NCBI GenBank assembly: GCA_037176885.1
Contig: JAWWNJ010000001.1
Coordinates: 2,542,001 to 2,606,000 of the forward strand
Reading direction: 5' to 3'
Source: Favolaschia claudopus
Taxonomy: Eukaryota; Basidiomycota; Agaricomycetes; Agaricales; Mycenaceae
Length of the DNA: 64,000 bases
In this document: positions 12,101 to 24,965 of the stretch, piece by piece
Position numbering within the stretch: the stretch's first letter is position 1
Layout of the letters: every line of letters starts with the position of its first letter
Program-made: the position numbers and the translations under genes
Notes under the pieces: generated by a model
The model's database searches: none
The model's input: only the letters and a program-made list of their open reading frames with translations
Told to the model about the DNA's origin: nothing

Positions 12101-15100
12101 CAGATCAGCAAGATAACCTCATCACAACAACCAGTTGGGAGCGCTCGTGTGCTCATGTCTCGTGAAATGGTGGGCGGTTATTCTGCTCTGATGTGTAGCT
12201 GCTGAACCTTGCACAGTTGAAAGGCTCGTTTGATGGGTTCCGCCTTGTTCTCATTGGCGACATGCATGAGCAGCCCATGATTCATCTGAAAGTGAAGCCT
12301 TTCATCATCGGAGCGAAGGACTGGTCGGGAGAGGTGCGCAAACGTCCGCCATTCGTGTCATTGAACTACTCACTTTGTATAACAGTTGCAAGCTACTACC
12401 ACAATGGCCACCCAAATCAGCTACTGGAATTTGGCAAATTCTCACTGGGAGCCCCGTGAGTTGAGATTTATATTGCAAGACTTGAAGCTGATCGTGCGTA
12501 GTCATCGACCCATGGACATTCACGACTTCGGTATTCGCAAGCTTCAGACACTTAGAATCCACCATCTAACGCTCAGCAGATATCCAGAACTCCCTCGAGC
12601 GGAATACACCTCACACTTTCTTCCAGGGAGCGCCTCGATGTGAATCTCACAACCACCTTCGCTGAATTAGCTATCACCACCTTGAACACATGGGCCAAAC
12701 AAGGAGAACACGTCCTAGAAAAGGCGAGAGGAAGCTACGCCCCGTATCGTATCAGTAATCGCACTGGCTCATCGGTATATATCTGGCCCGATATCGATGG
12801 TAGCGCAAGCGCAAAGGACGTCGCTGCAGTCAAAATACCCAACGACGAGACGGTTGATTGGCGCTTTGACGATTGGAAAACCATGCGCGAGGTAGAATTT
12901 ACCGAGTTGCATGACTGTCTCCTGACGTACCGCGTTCAGCATGTTCCTTCGTCCGGCCAGCATAGCGTTGGGCTTCAATTCGATGGCAAATCTTGGGAGC
13001 AATTGCGCAGCATTCCGGTGGACCGGGAGGGCGAGTATATCTTTACACTCCGTCCTCGAACCGAAAAATACCCCTACCGCCTGCTGGTTGAAGTCAAGGT
13101 TGTGGACACCGTCAAAGTCGTGACATTCAGATCCACGTATAAGATCGAAAATCTCACGTTGTACCCCATCGAGCTCACGCTGGTGGATGACGCGGGCCAC
13201 CCTGTCCAATCGTTAGAAAAGATCGCTCCCGGAGAACATTACTCTCTTCCAATTGAAGCTGTAACTTCGAACAAAGTCCGTATACAGCCAGACCGTACGT
13301 CGCTTTGTTGTCGTTGCTCGTCTTGTCTTAGCGTTGTCTACCAGAGGGTTTTGGCTACAAATGGTGTCCTGCCGTCCGCTGGGAAGACCTCCTCACAAGA
13401 AGGAGCTTTACTGTCAAGTGTGCTCATACTGATCCAAGGGAGGCCGCATTTCGCTTTCAAGCTTGGGTTCAGACCGACATGGACGATTCGCAATCCCGGT
13501 TTGTCACATTCATCTTTGTTTAGGCATCGCTTATCTCATCATGATTTTTCAGCAAACATCCCAAAATCAACCTCAAACTTCGCGCTCCCGTAGAACTTGA
13601 GAATCTGCTTCCATATAATCTGGAATACCGGATATATGACAAGGATACTGATCAGAATTGGAGAAGCTATCTCCGGCAGGGGGGTGTTATGCCGGTCCAT
13701 TCCGTCGAGTTGTCACACCTTGTTTTACTGAACGTTGAAGTGCAAGATACAGGTAAGCCAAGCCTTTCAAGATAATTCGCGGTCTATGACGAACTAGAGT
13801 ACAGTCTTCAAGCCCAGTGATTTTGCGATCATCAACACCAACCCGAATTCTGACTTTGACATCGAAAAAAGATTGTCGCTTCGTGACACCAGCGACAGAA
13901 GATTGGATCTCAAATTGAATTACGTGTAAGTCAAATGGATTGTCTGCGATTTTTGCCGCTTTGAAATAACGATCGCTACAGGCGATATCCAGATTCAGGC
14001 GGAGCATTCAGGGTACAGATTTACAGCCCGTACTTGATCATCAACAAAATGGGTTTGCCATTTGGCGTAAAATCTCGTTCTGGGCGGACTGGATCCCCGC
14101 AGGATGTCGCTGGGGAAACACGTGCAGGTTTTTATAGCTTTTTTTTAAATGCGCTTCATTTTCTCAAAGGTCGTAGATATACTTGCACAACCGGCTCCCT
14201 TCAGTGCGTACTTTTCTGGTACTAATTTTACTCGTATCTCACTGTTGCAGTGCTTTCACATCCGAATGATAAGGCTCATGATTATATCTTCCGGGTCGGG
14301 GACTCGACCTGGTCAAAGGTTCGGCGGGCACATTTTTTTTACATCGATACAAAATTAATAGTTTGCCCAGGTTTTCAGCTTCGAGGCGCCCTCAGCGGAG
14401 ACAGAATTGGTCGTTGCATCCCAGAAGCAGAGAACGGACGAGATTCACATCGGAGTTTCGTGGACGGAAGGACTTGGGAAATACAAGCTCACCAAAGTCA
14501 TCACTCTTGCCCCTCGGTTTTTGATCAAGAACAATCTGTCCGAAGCCCTGTCGTTCCGCGAACATGGCGTGGCTCCGAGGGAACGTTCAACTATCAAACC
14601 CGGTGAACGTTGCCCCCTTCATTTCATGCGTGCCGAACAAGACCGATTATTGACCATTGCATTCACTGGTCTCAATGCGCAATGGTCGGCCGACTTGAAA
14701 ATTTCCACATCCTTGTACTAATGCGGGCCGCAGGTCCCCACCCATCAACATCGAGGACATCGGATTTGTACACCTTCGCCTCAAATCTTCTGGGCGGGAC
14801 GAAGTTCGACTGATACGCGGCGATATCCAAATTGATGGTTCCACCATTTTCATATCCTTTTCGGATGCGGCGGACACCTGGCCTTTCATAATTGAAAATC
14901 ACAGCGATTATACTGCGGTCATCTCCCAAAGAGTTTGTCCTTTTTCTCCCATGCGATTGAAATATCTGAGCCCATCTTCGAACAGGACTCCAGCTACGAG
15001 GAGGATACAGGCTCCAAGAAAACGAATACTCAGTACACTGTGCAATCTCGTACAAGCTTGTCTTACGCCTGGGATTACCCTGCTGCGAGGGAAAAGAAAA

Positions 15101-17696
15101 TTCTTCTTTCGATCAACGGATTCCGGCGGGTCGTAGATGTAATGGAAATTGGTGATCTCGTTCCCTTCAAATTTCATGTGAGTTCCTACCAAACTTCTTT
15201 GACATCGTCTCATCCAAGTCGGTAGGATGGGCAGCGAAACCGCGTGGTCTCGTTAGATGTGCGAGCAGACGGTCAAACGCAGGTTCTTCGCATCACGAAC
15301 TACAACCCAGAACGCAGCGTGTATAAACCCAAGCGAGCCAGCTCTCTTCCTCTCGCGAGACAGGATTCGATTTCTGCCAGCACTGAGGCTTTCGATGCGG
15401 TTACAGAAGAAGTGCCTCCGTCACTCGCGTTCACTGTGGATTTCGCTGGTATCGGTATATCTCTCGTGAACAAGAAGCTGGTCGAAGTGGTATACGTGTC
15501 AATGCTTGCTCTCAAGTTTGATTATACGAACAGCGATGTCGCACAAGCCGTCAACCTCTCCTGTGGTACTCTACAAATCGATAACCAGCTGCACGACGCA
15601 CTCTATCCAGTGATTCTTCAGCCTACGCCGATTCCTAAAGAATCGAATGGAACTGCGGCTCTTCCCACGGTACAAGCCTCTGTTATCTGGCTCAAAGACC
15701 AGGGTAAGCCACTATCAAGCATATTCATTGTCGGAAGTGCTCACGAATATCTAGCTCACGGAGTGTTATTCGTCAAATACTGTTCTATCTTGCTTCAAGC
15801 CCTGACAATCGAGACTGACGAGGATTTGCTGTTTTCGATATACGACCTGACGCAAATCAAAGGCGCTTCGTGGGAGCAAGGAGTAGCCGAGTGAGAGCAT
15901 ACAAACTTTCATGTTTTTGACCTAATTGCGCCTACCAGTATTCTGATTCAGAACGAGGGAGAAATTCAAGAGCCAACAACCACAGCTGCTGGACAGGATC
16001 TGTACTTCGAAGTCCTTGAACTACAGCCGATCAAACTATCTTTATCGTTCATGCGCACAGAGCGCGTCAGTGCAGAGGAGAAGTACGAGTTTGCACAGCA
16101 TATTTCTGTGGCTATTTTCTGATTGTCATTCTCTCAGGCTCAGCATCAGAAACCCTCTAGCTGTTGTCATTAACGCTATAACCATGGCGGTAGGAAACAT
16201 CAACGACGCACCTCTCGAGATGAACGCTCTGGCTATCAAAGACATGCGACTGACGATGCCCGAGCTCCAGACACGCATCACATATCATTACCGGCAAGAC
16301 GTGCTGCGGCAGCTGTATCGCATTCTTGGCTCTGCCGATTTCATTGGCAACCCAGTGGGCCTGTTCACCAACGTCAGCTCGGGGGTCGCGGATATCTTCT
16401 ATGAGCCGTTCAACGGCGTGGTCATGCACGGAAACAAGGATTTGGGTATCGGGATTGCCAAGGTCGGTACTGTAACTTGTTACGAGCGAATTACTCAAAG
16501 ACAGTAGGGTGCGGCGAGTTTCGTCAAGAAGACCGTCTTTGGTCTCAGTGATAGTATGACGAAATTCACTAGTAGTGTCGGCAAAGGTTTGACACACTCG
16601 TGCACCACATGCCATCTGTACAAATGTTTGAATAGGTCTGTCTGCTGCCACCTTCGACGCTGAATATCAGCAAAGGAGAAGGTTGAATCAACGGCGAAAC
16701 AAACCACGACACGCGATGTATGGATATACCACGATCACTCTGACATCGACTGACAGTGTGTAGATATGGGGTCGCCGCAGGCGGGGAAGCATTTGCCAGC
16801 AGCGTTGCCAGTGCGATGGAAGGTGTTTTGGTACGCACATGCCTTCAAGTCGCATACCCCAGCTCTTGACCCTGTGCATCAGATGAAACCTATCGAAGGC
16901 GCAGAGTCCGAAGGTGCTTTTGGCTTTTTCAAAGGCGTTGGCAAAGGGCTTGTCGGGTAAGTTTTTGCGATGCATGTTTTTACAATTCCTACATTCATCA
17001 AGCAGTGCGGTAACGAAACCCGTCGTTGGTGTGTTCGATCTAGCGTCCAATGTCTCGGAGGGTGAGTTCTGGTTCTGCATCCATGCAGGTGTCTGATCTC
17101 TTTCAGGCATTCGGAACACCACCACTGTTTTCGATGGGCCTGCGCGCGATCGAGTTCGGCTGGTGAGTGCCTGCCGTCATCCTTCCTTCCGACTCTAATT
17201 CTCGCAGCCTCGACATGTGTCTGCCGACGGCGTATTGCGGGTCAGCCTTCATTTCCTATTTCTTCGCCCCATCCTAACAAACGTATCAGCCGTACGATGC
17301 ACGCGCAGCTCTTGGACAATACTGGTTACGGGATCTCGATAACGGAACGTATCGAGAAGAATCTTATGTCGCTCACATCAGTATGTCTTTCGGAGTCAAG
17401 CATTTGCAGGGTTCTCACCAAATTCAGATGCTCCAGGGGGCGATAACGTTGTATTGCTGACCTCGTCGCGAGTACTGTCATTCTGGTCTAGGAAATTAAG
17501 GCTCGAATGGGAGTTGCCTTTTACTCAAGTCCAGGGTGTCACCGTCGAAGACACCGGCATCAGGTTTGCGCACAAGGCTGGGCGAGAGCATGACAAGTTT
17601 GTGTTCATTCAAGACAAGTCGTCGGGGTCTTGGTTTTTCTCCCAGGTGGCGACAGTGGTCAAGTCATTTAATGCTAAAAAGCGTCAGGATGTATGA
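6130..17696 (+). CDS. VPS13: VPS13, bridge-like lipid transfer protein
   Basis: Moves glycerophospholipids in bulk at membrane contact sites and serves vacuolar sorting, autophagy and sporulation. Exon 1 is 39 nt (6130-6168, MWWLDPGKEVLNV), spliced over 57 nt to LFNRVLAPYVENLDLNQVN at 6226, the classic chorein N-terminus. LRNLRLKKGALDKFRLPVDV and FTLSLHWMNLGNQPVEIMVE follow. Long RBG-type beta-rich repeats fill 7-13 kb. The SHR-BD/VAB region is near 12.6-15.4 kb (APYRISNRTGSSVYIWPDID; VQIYSPYLIINKMGLPFGV). The VPS13_C segment is at 16.0-17.2 kb and a PH-like C-terminus ends at QVATVVKSFNAKKRQDV (stop 17694-17696). After removing roughly two dozen short introns the protein should be about 3,000 residues or more, usual for the family. 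I found no frame break that an intron could not explain. Confidence 0.96.
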
Positions 17697-18598
17697 CAGG
17701 ATTGTTGTAATTGTTTTGTACACCGGATTATACTGTATTAGCTATTTTTGTATCAGTGGTCCAAGAGGAGGTCGCAAGAACAGAAAATCATGCTCTTTTT
17801 CGAAGGTTTTGGACAAAAGAACATGGTTCCTGAAGAAATTTATTTTTTTCGCTCCTGTGTCGCAGATCGGGGGCCGGAACAATGCAAAAAATATGGCTAT
17901 AACTTCATGGTTCCTGATCGGAGAATTCTGAGAAAAATACCAGCTAATAGCCAGGACCCAGTTATGGGAGGGTAGAGGACACTACCGCGGCCACCTGACC
18001 CTTGCTACGGCCTCTGGAGGGCTCACATCAAAAGGTACTCCCAAAATGGAAGTGAATCAATTTTGGCTTTGCGTCCGTATTTGAGCGTTTCCCTCCAAGA
18101 AAATCACACAGTCGGATCCGGAAGGAGCGAAAATGGGGAGGATTAGCTGGTTTTGGTCACGATTGGCGCAGGTATTGGGGCCCGGAGTTACAGGGTTCGG
18201 GGCTACTCGGCCGACAAGAGCATGATATCCGGTTTTACTCGGACGACCACCTCTTGCAGTGGTCCAAGCAAATTATTTTGTCCGTAAAAGGAAAGGGCTG
18301 CCAAAACCTCAGAATTTGATGGTCTTTTGTTTCGGCGGAAATCAACGAAATATCTATATTGTAAAAGGCCGAATCGAAATGATCGATAGCAGTAAGTAAT
18401 ACAATGAATGGTAACTAATGGCAGACTATATATGTGTTCCGTTTCCTGGGATGAAATGCAAAATGAGCGACGGTAGTGGGAAGATGTATGGTGTTGACTA
18501 ATGTTGGTATACGATATTGGGGAAAAGAAGTTAAGAAATAAATCACAAACGAATGGATGGCCGATATATCAACGTAAATCGATTTTTAAATCCCAGAT
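17697..18598. other. Convergent intergenic region (VPS13 and DENN gene 3' ends)
   Basis: This 0.9-kb gap holds no coding frame I can support. It contains short imperfect repeated words: CATGGTTCCTGA occurs near 17823 and 17905, and CAGTGGTCCAAG occurs near 17755 and 18259. No terminal inverted repeats or target-site duplication could be made out. Part must be 3' UTR of the two converging genes. Confidence 0.5.
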
Positions 18599-21500
18599 CT
18601 AGAACTTTTTTGGCAATGCACCGTTGCTACCACTGTCGCTGAATCCGGCGCTGGTGGGAGTAGGTGTCTCACCGGTAGCAATGTTGACGACTGTGGCGGC
18701 ACTGAAGACGCGGTCGCGAGGTGCACCGTTGGGTTTGGGATAGATACCAAAATCCTCAGATGGGAGCGGACTCGGTGCTTCCTCTGGCTCTTCAGGACTG
18801 CTCTCCTGGCTATACGCGCTCTGGAAGTCCGAGTCCGACTCGTCAGTGGTGCCAACTGGTGAACGACCGCGCGAGGCGCGGGACGAGGTGCGTACTACAG
18901 GCACACTCAGCGGGGGCGCGGCTGCAGCCGGGGGAGAGACGGGGGAAGCAGCAGCGGCTTTGGTCGGTGTTGCAGCCGCTGGAGATTTATTGGTAGGCTC
19001 TGGAGTGCTCTGACTGTCACGGCTGACAGTGTCAGATGATTTGCGAGGGTGGTGTACATCCGACTCAACGGCCTTGATCAGGATGGTGCGGGGATACACA
19101 GGACCATTGTCTTCGACGCTCGTTCTAGCTGCGGATGTGTTGGTTTGCGTCGATGATGCAGTTCCGCTGCGCTGACGGGACTTGGACGATGGGGGCCGAC
19201 TTGCCGACTTGACCGGGCGTGCGGGGCGCGACCGGGCCGAAGCCGCCGCAGACGGCGCTTCAGACACATCGTCTTCACTGTCCTGCACTGTTCCCTTCTT
19301 ACGCGCCGCCATCCGTCGGTCAGCCGCCAGTGCCTGTTCCAGCTAAATCACACAGTGAGCCAATTAGTCAGGCAAAAAATCACGAATGTACACGCACCTT
19401 CTGCTGGATCTGCAACACCTTTTGAGCAATTCGATCGCTCTTCTGGCTGATCCCCTCATCCACCGCATTCATCCCATCCTGCGGCATATCGGCCTCAGAG
19501 GCAGAGAATCGTTTCTTCCGATTCGGCGACGCAGGCGTCTCCTCGTCCTCGACCTCCGCTTCGGGGATCGTATCCGTCTCGCGTTCCAATTTGGCAGCCA
19601 CAACCCGCTCCATATCCAAATCAGCTGCCTCGTATGACTCCGCGAGCGTCGATTCGGTACCAAAGGAACGCAACGGTCGCTTCGACGCGTCGCTCGCGCG
19701 GCGCGAACCGGGACGGGAGGTGGACGACATGCGGCTCGCAGGGCGAGAGCTCATTCGTGAAGATGGACGCGAGCTGCCATCGTACTCTGACTCGATATCG
19801 ACAGCCATCGATGCAAGCGCCCGCTCAATCTGTGCTTCGACTTCAGCTACCATCTCCGCTCGCTCCTGTTCCATCCTCTCCATATTCTCGCGCATCCGCT
19901 CCAGCTCCGCCGTAGCCTCGGTGTGCGCGTGCTCCGTCTCTCTGAGCTCTACATACCAAGTCAGTCAGTGGTCACGATCGTAACGAAGACAAGAACACTC
20001 ACGACTCTGCAAACGCGACTTCTCCGCCGCCGTTAGCGTCACCAACCCACTCAACCTCTTCGTCTCTCTCTGCTCCTTGTTGATCTTACCCCTGAGCTGG
20101 GTCGCCTCCGCACTCAACTTCTCAGCGTACTGCTCAAAGGTAACAAACTTGTCCCTCCACAAGTCGCTCTCCGTCATCAAAAAGTTGAGTCTCCTACTCA
20201 ACCTCCCGATCTTGGTCTCCAAATCGTCTCTCGCATCGACGAACGCCGTCGCGCGCTTGCGGATAGAGTATTGGATTAATTGTTCCGCCGCGCTGAGCTG
20301 AGGCGCGCGTTTCGGCGTGCCAAATGACGAGAGTCGCTTGAGCAGAGAGGGCTTCTTGGTCTTGTCTTGGAGGACCACATCGAAGGCCTGAATGATGCGC
20401 GTCGAATTCCACCACTCAGGGGGCTTGATTTGGTCTGCTACCGCTGCTGACGAGGCGCCACGCTTCGCCTGAATCTTACATACCGGACGGAAACGACCGG
20501 CAGGGAACGCCTCCTTGAATTCACTGCACGACACAATATTAGTTACGTATAGAATGCGAACAAGATATCTCACCTCGGAACTGAGTGGTCAGGGTGATAA
20601 TGCGAGTCAAACGCCGCGAGTAGCTTCTGTCTGTACTTGTCCCTTTGCTGCTTCACGGAAACTGTACCTGGCGGTGGCGAAGGGCAATTCCTATCGAAGA
20701 TAATGTCGTGAGCCAGCATTCTCACAAGAATCTTAATAAAGAACTCACAAGTAATTAATGTCCCTGAGAGTTCATTCAGTGGATGAACGCAAACAAAAAA
20801 AAAGAAGCTCACAAGTCACACACGCAGACTTCCGGTGCCGGTCGAACGCTGTATCGCGCTTCAGTGGAAAGCCCCATGATCCAGGGACCAGGGTCTTCAA
20901 CATAGATCTTGGCATCGCGGGAATGCACGGCGGGGAGCGCGATACCGTTCCATCCGCGCAGCTCGACGAGGTACTTGATCGTGGCGACCGCAATACCGAG
21001 CATGGCGGGGTGTCGCGAGAGGAAAAGGATACGCCCAGTCGGAGCCAGGGCGATCTGCGTAATATTATGAGTAAATGCATTGGAGGATCAATAAAAGCCG
21101 TACCTCGCATATCGTCAATATATTGTCGATATTGAGACACTTAAACAGCGGCCACATGGTGAAGTTGATATCGACTAAACCACGACCGAAGTCGAGACCG
21201 CCGGGGAAACGGGCAATGACTTCAAGGTTGGCGTCGTCAGTACTACCGTTCTGCGGGCTAGCATCGAGTTTGATGAGCTCTCCAGCACGGGGTGCGGGGT
21301 GCGCAAGAATCTTGGATATTTGCAGAGTATGCGACTGCACGTCCTTGGAGAAGCGAGCCCACGAAAGGGTAAGGTAGTCTCGCATGAGATCGTACACTGG
21401 ATGCCGCGAAACGAGGGCTGGGCGACGATATGAGCTGGCATTCCCTTTTTGAATAGACAGCAAGCACTTACTGAGCGCGTACGGAAGCCAGAACACCGTA

Positions 21501-22827
21501 TCACCAGGAAGGAACAGCGTGCTCTCCCCGGGACCATGCCCCACGGTGCTAGCCCCGTCGAACTCACTCTCACTCGCCCCACCGCCATCGGTCTCCGCGT
21601 CCGTATCCACGTCGGTCCAAGGGCCTCTTGCGCCCTTCTTGGCATGCCGCCGGGCGACGGCCGTCGGATCGTCGCGCTCAGCATCTGCGCGCAAAGACTT
21701 TATCCGGGACGCGACAACAGACTGAGCCGACTCTTTACGAGAGCGGCCGGCTTCCAGAGTCCGTCGGATAGCGTTGCTTCGTTCCGCGTCCGCGTGGGAC
21801 CAAACGGTGAGGCAAACGCCGTGATAAGTAACTGTGCTCGGCTGAGAGGTGGGCTCGGGCGGTGCTCCACGGGGGGCGAGCTGTGGCGGGAGGTGTCCTA
21901 GGAGACTGGGAGGGCCGAGGTAGGCGGAGGAGGGGCGGGCAAAGGGATCATCGGTGTAGGGGTACGCGTAGGAAGAAGGGGCGGCGGAGGAACGGTTATC
22001 TGTGAGAATGGATGCGCGAAGGAGGTCGCCAGAAGGAGTTGGAGCGAGGGGGGTGTTGGGTGCGGGGAGGGTAAAAGTGAATGTGTGGATGGTAGAGGCG
22101 GGTTGCAACGTTGACGCAATGACCTCGACCTCGCGAGTGAACGAAAGCTTGTACAACTCAGCACGACAAGCAAAACAAACGAGGGTTACAATACTACTGA
22201 CCTTGAGAGCCTTGGAAAGCATCTTGCCGACCTCTTGCTTGGAGAGGGCACCGGCACCCTTCAAGATCTCCTCCTTACCTCGCTTCTTCTTCTTGCCCCC
22301 GCCACCGGCTATACTCTTGTGTATAAGAAGCAGGAGTGGAGAGAAACGAGCACAGACGCACCGCCAGGACTAACAGTCGAACCCAGGACTTCTGGGCGCC
22401 AAAAGCGACTGACAGCGTTTTCCGAGTGGTGAAGACCGAGAACAGCATCGGGGTCCGCTAGGGTCCAGGTATGAGGGGACTTTGGGAGACCAGAGACGAC
22501 ATAGAGGGAAGTGAGGGGGGAGGTTGCGGTAAAGGCAGGAGTGGGTGAAGCGGGCCTGGCAGACCTGGTGGAGACAAGGGAGGTGCGACTGGAGGCGGGG
22601 ATGGGCTGCATTGAGTTCCTGTGGGCGATACCAAGGACTCTAGAAGCTTTGTCTACGGGGGGATGGATGGAGACCCAGTCGTCTGCGAGGTTGGAGGTGC
22701 GGACAGTTTCTTGAGAGGCTCGATCAACCGGTTCAGGGGTTTCAATAGTTGGTATTTTGGCCAAATTGTAGGTTTTGGACTTGATACCGCCCTCCAACGA
22801 CGCGTCTGACCACCGCGACCGAAGCAT
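18599..22827 (-). CDS. DENN-domain protein with long coiled-coil and low-complexity C-terminus
   Basis: DENN proteins are exchange factors for Rab GTPases or their relatives, so a role in membrane traffic is likely. Start at 22827 (MLRSRWSDASLEGGIKSKTY). After a Ser-rich leader come the uDENN parts (TVTYHGVCLTVWSHADAERS, about 21800) and the cDENN core (FPGGLDFGRGLVDINFTMWP; IALAPTGRILFLSRHPAMLG; 20950-21230). A C-terminal part of about 600 residues has a coiled coil (RERMEQER-type heptads, 19820-20250) and a Ser/Pro/Ala-rich tail ending SGSNGALPKKF at 18599. A GA-repeat (CT-rich on the coding strand) at 22852-22867 lies just upstream and may be promoter. Several short introns interrupt it. 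The subfamily is not clear to me. Confidence 0.85.
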
Positions 22828-24965
22828 AATAATACAAAGAATGAACGGAAAGAGAGAGAGAGAGAACAGAGATGCGTCGCTGAAACGCTGAAAAAAAGAA
22901 CTCCAATTGCCCAGCCGTCGCGTATTATAGTCTCTCGCTTAATGTGTCTACCCCCGCTTGTCTTTTATATCCTCCGCGAATCCACGCGTACACCGTCTCC
23001 GCCCTCTTCAACGTCGCCCCAGTCCCCCCGCTCGTCGCCCGAGTGCCCGCCGCAAAAGAGGGGACGAGTTGACACGGAAACATTTCATATACTGGATGAA
23101 CTTTCTGGTGGAAAATTAACATTCATGGATCGGTTTCCGTGGTTTCGACACTTTGAAGACAGGTTCAGTCTCTCCTGTCTGAGACTGTCTCCGATTGCGA
23201 GGTGTCTGTGGTTGTTGTTCGAAAGAAAGTTTACGGCCCTCAGGGCTCGCAACCCAAATCTGGAAGCTCCGATCACTCTCCCACGAAGAGCTAACGGCAT
23301 TCCAGAAAAGTCCGCGGCAGCGCTTCGTAATTGACTTCGGAGTCTTCCGACGTCTTGGAGCAGGTTGCGCGCCAACTCTTTTACTTAGTCCATGCAATTT
23401 TCGATTCATAAGACCCAACGGCCTGAATACTAAACGTTAAACACTCAACCCGACCTCATGCTACAACTGCCAGCGCGCCACAACTCCAGCCATGACCAAT
23501 GTCGATCTCAGGGACGGAATCTGTCAACGTCAACCCACCAACTCCCACCAAATGCGCAAAAGCACCGTGACCCGCTGTGACCCGACGTGTTCGTGAGGAC
23601 GCGATCTATTTTAATTTGTTACACCTTTCTGCGAGACGGTGTTTCCAGAGTCCGGTCAGGGATCGCCCGATGAATGAGAGGCACTGGCGTGAAAAAGGCG
23701 TCGGGATTCCGTGAGTATATCAAGTGCCTCTTCAGCTTGTTGGACATTTGTACGAAATCGGGACAACCAGGACCTGAATCGCCGTCAAGAAATAATGATT
23801 GCAAAATCTGTTTAGTGTTTGAAGGTCCCCACAAGTTATGTTGAATTTTTTGAGCCAATGTGTGAGACCCTTGCACTTGTGAGCTCGATAGAAGGCCACT
23901 GCATGAAGATCAAGCACTTGGTCCAAGTATATTGCTGTATCTTGCCAGCAGAACGTACTTATCAAGGCTTCGAACCCTGCTCATCCGAGCACCGATCCAT
24001 GCCTGCGCTTGGCAGAAATCTGACACCATGAAGCATTGGAGAAGTCGTTCCAAGTTCCCTAGACTTCGAGAGAGACGCTGTTGGCGAGTCGTTTACTATG
24101 CAGATACGGCCCTTGTGCATGGCTATTGTTAGTCTCTCTAAGTCAGACGCTATACTTGCAGCTCGTTCCTCGCTAGCTATAGGCTATTGTGCTGTTGAAT
24201 CGTAGTAACACTTGAATGACGATGCAAGAAGCTCTTCAGTATCAAGCCAGAGATCGTTGACTATGCATTTGGTGCGAGAGCAGGAACGCGGTCCGACATG
24301 GGTTCAGGTGTGTTTCAAGGCCGCTTTCCACCTCCCGAACGGTAGACAAAGTGCATGGCTTTGAACCATTTGAACCATGATATTGATGAGACATTGGTCG
24401 CAATCTGATATGGTTGAATCGCCAAGAGCTGCAAGTGCAAGTGCGACTTCTCCTAGAAGTAAATGAGATTTGTGGCGCGAAAAAATCGTGAGCGGTGGTG
24501 ACCGAGAACTGGTATGCGCGTCCGGTGCACAAGCTTCATAGTTCATGAACAGGTCAAGACCTGGTCAAGTTTGCTTTGCGAGAGTCGAGTACCCTTGTAG
24601 TGGACTGGACTTGGCTAGGCTGGACCTTGGCGACCCACAGCTCTGGTAACTTACCCGTGTCGCCCAGACGGATCACTGGCGACCGTATAAAAGGCATCCC
24701 GCTGCCAGTCCGACGTTCTCCCTCGTCTTCTTGCAGTCCGTGCTGAACAGCGCCGACGATACTTGGCACCGGGTGCGGCGGTTTTATTGAATGATGAATG
24801 GTTACGAGTCGTCATGGCGGGAAATCAAGAGCAAAGCAAGCGAAAACAGCGTTCCGCCGTTGTCTTCACTTTCCCTCTTTTTCTTCTTCAAAAGTTGACC
24901 TGGTGTCTCCGAGCTAGTCTCCCCCACCGTCTTTTGTTCTAAATTCCAAGAAAACGAAAGGAAAA
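22828..24965. other. Intergenic region between DENN gene and LPMO-like gene
   Basis: About 2.1 kb. Frames of roughly 100-130 codons overlap on both strands at 22942-23440 (for example one starting at 22942 with a Pro/Ser-rich beginning, and others on the minus strand at 23085-23418). None shows a known motif and they contradict each other, so I do not call a gene. The rest (23.5-24.7 kb) shows nothing coding. The last 280 bases form the promoter of the gene starting at 24966. Confidence 0.45.
24686..24694 (+). promoter_or_regulatory. TATA box candidate for the LPMO-like gene
   Basis: The sequence gTATAAAAGg is a near-perfect TATA box on the plus strand. It lies 272-280 bp before the ATG at 24966, which implies a long 5' UTR or a 5' leader intron. 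A strong TATA fits an inducible secreted-enzyme gene, but this is inferred from sequence alone. Confidence 0.4.

Noticed and set aside
22852..22867. GA dinucleotide run as a microsatellite of interest.
   Set aside because: Only about eight units; short CT/GA tracts are usual in fungal promoters.
23955..24010. tRNA on the minus strand: GGGTTCGAAGCC matches a B-box and a five-pair T-stem (CAGGG/CCTTG) can be drawn.
   Set aside because: No complementary acceptor stem (ATAAGTA has no partner), no D-arm and no A-box at the right distance upstream.
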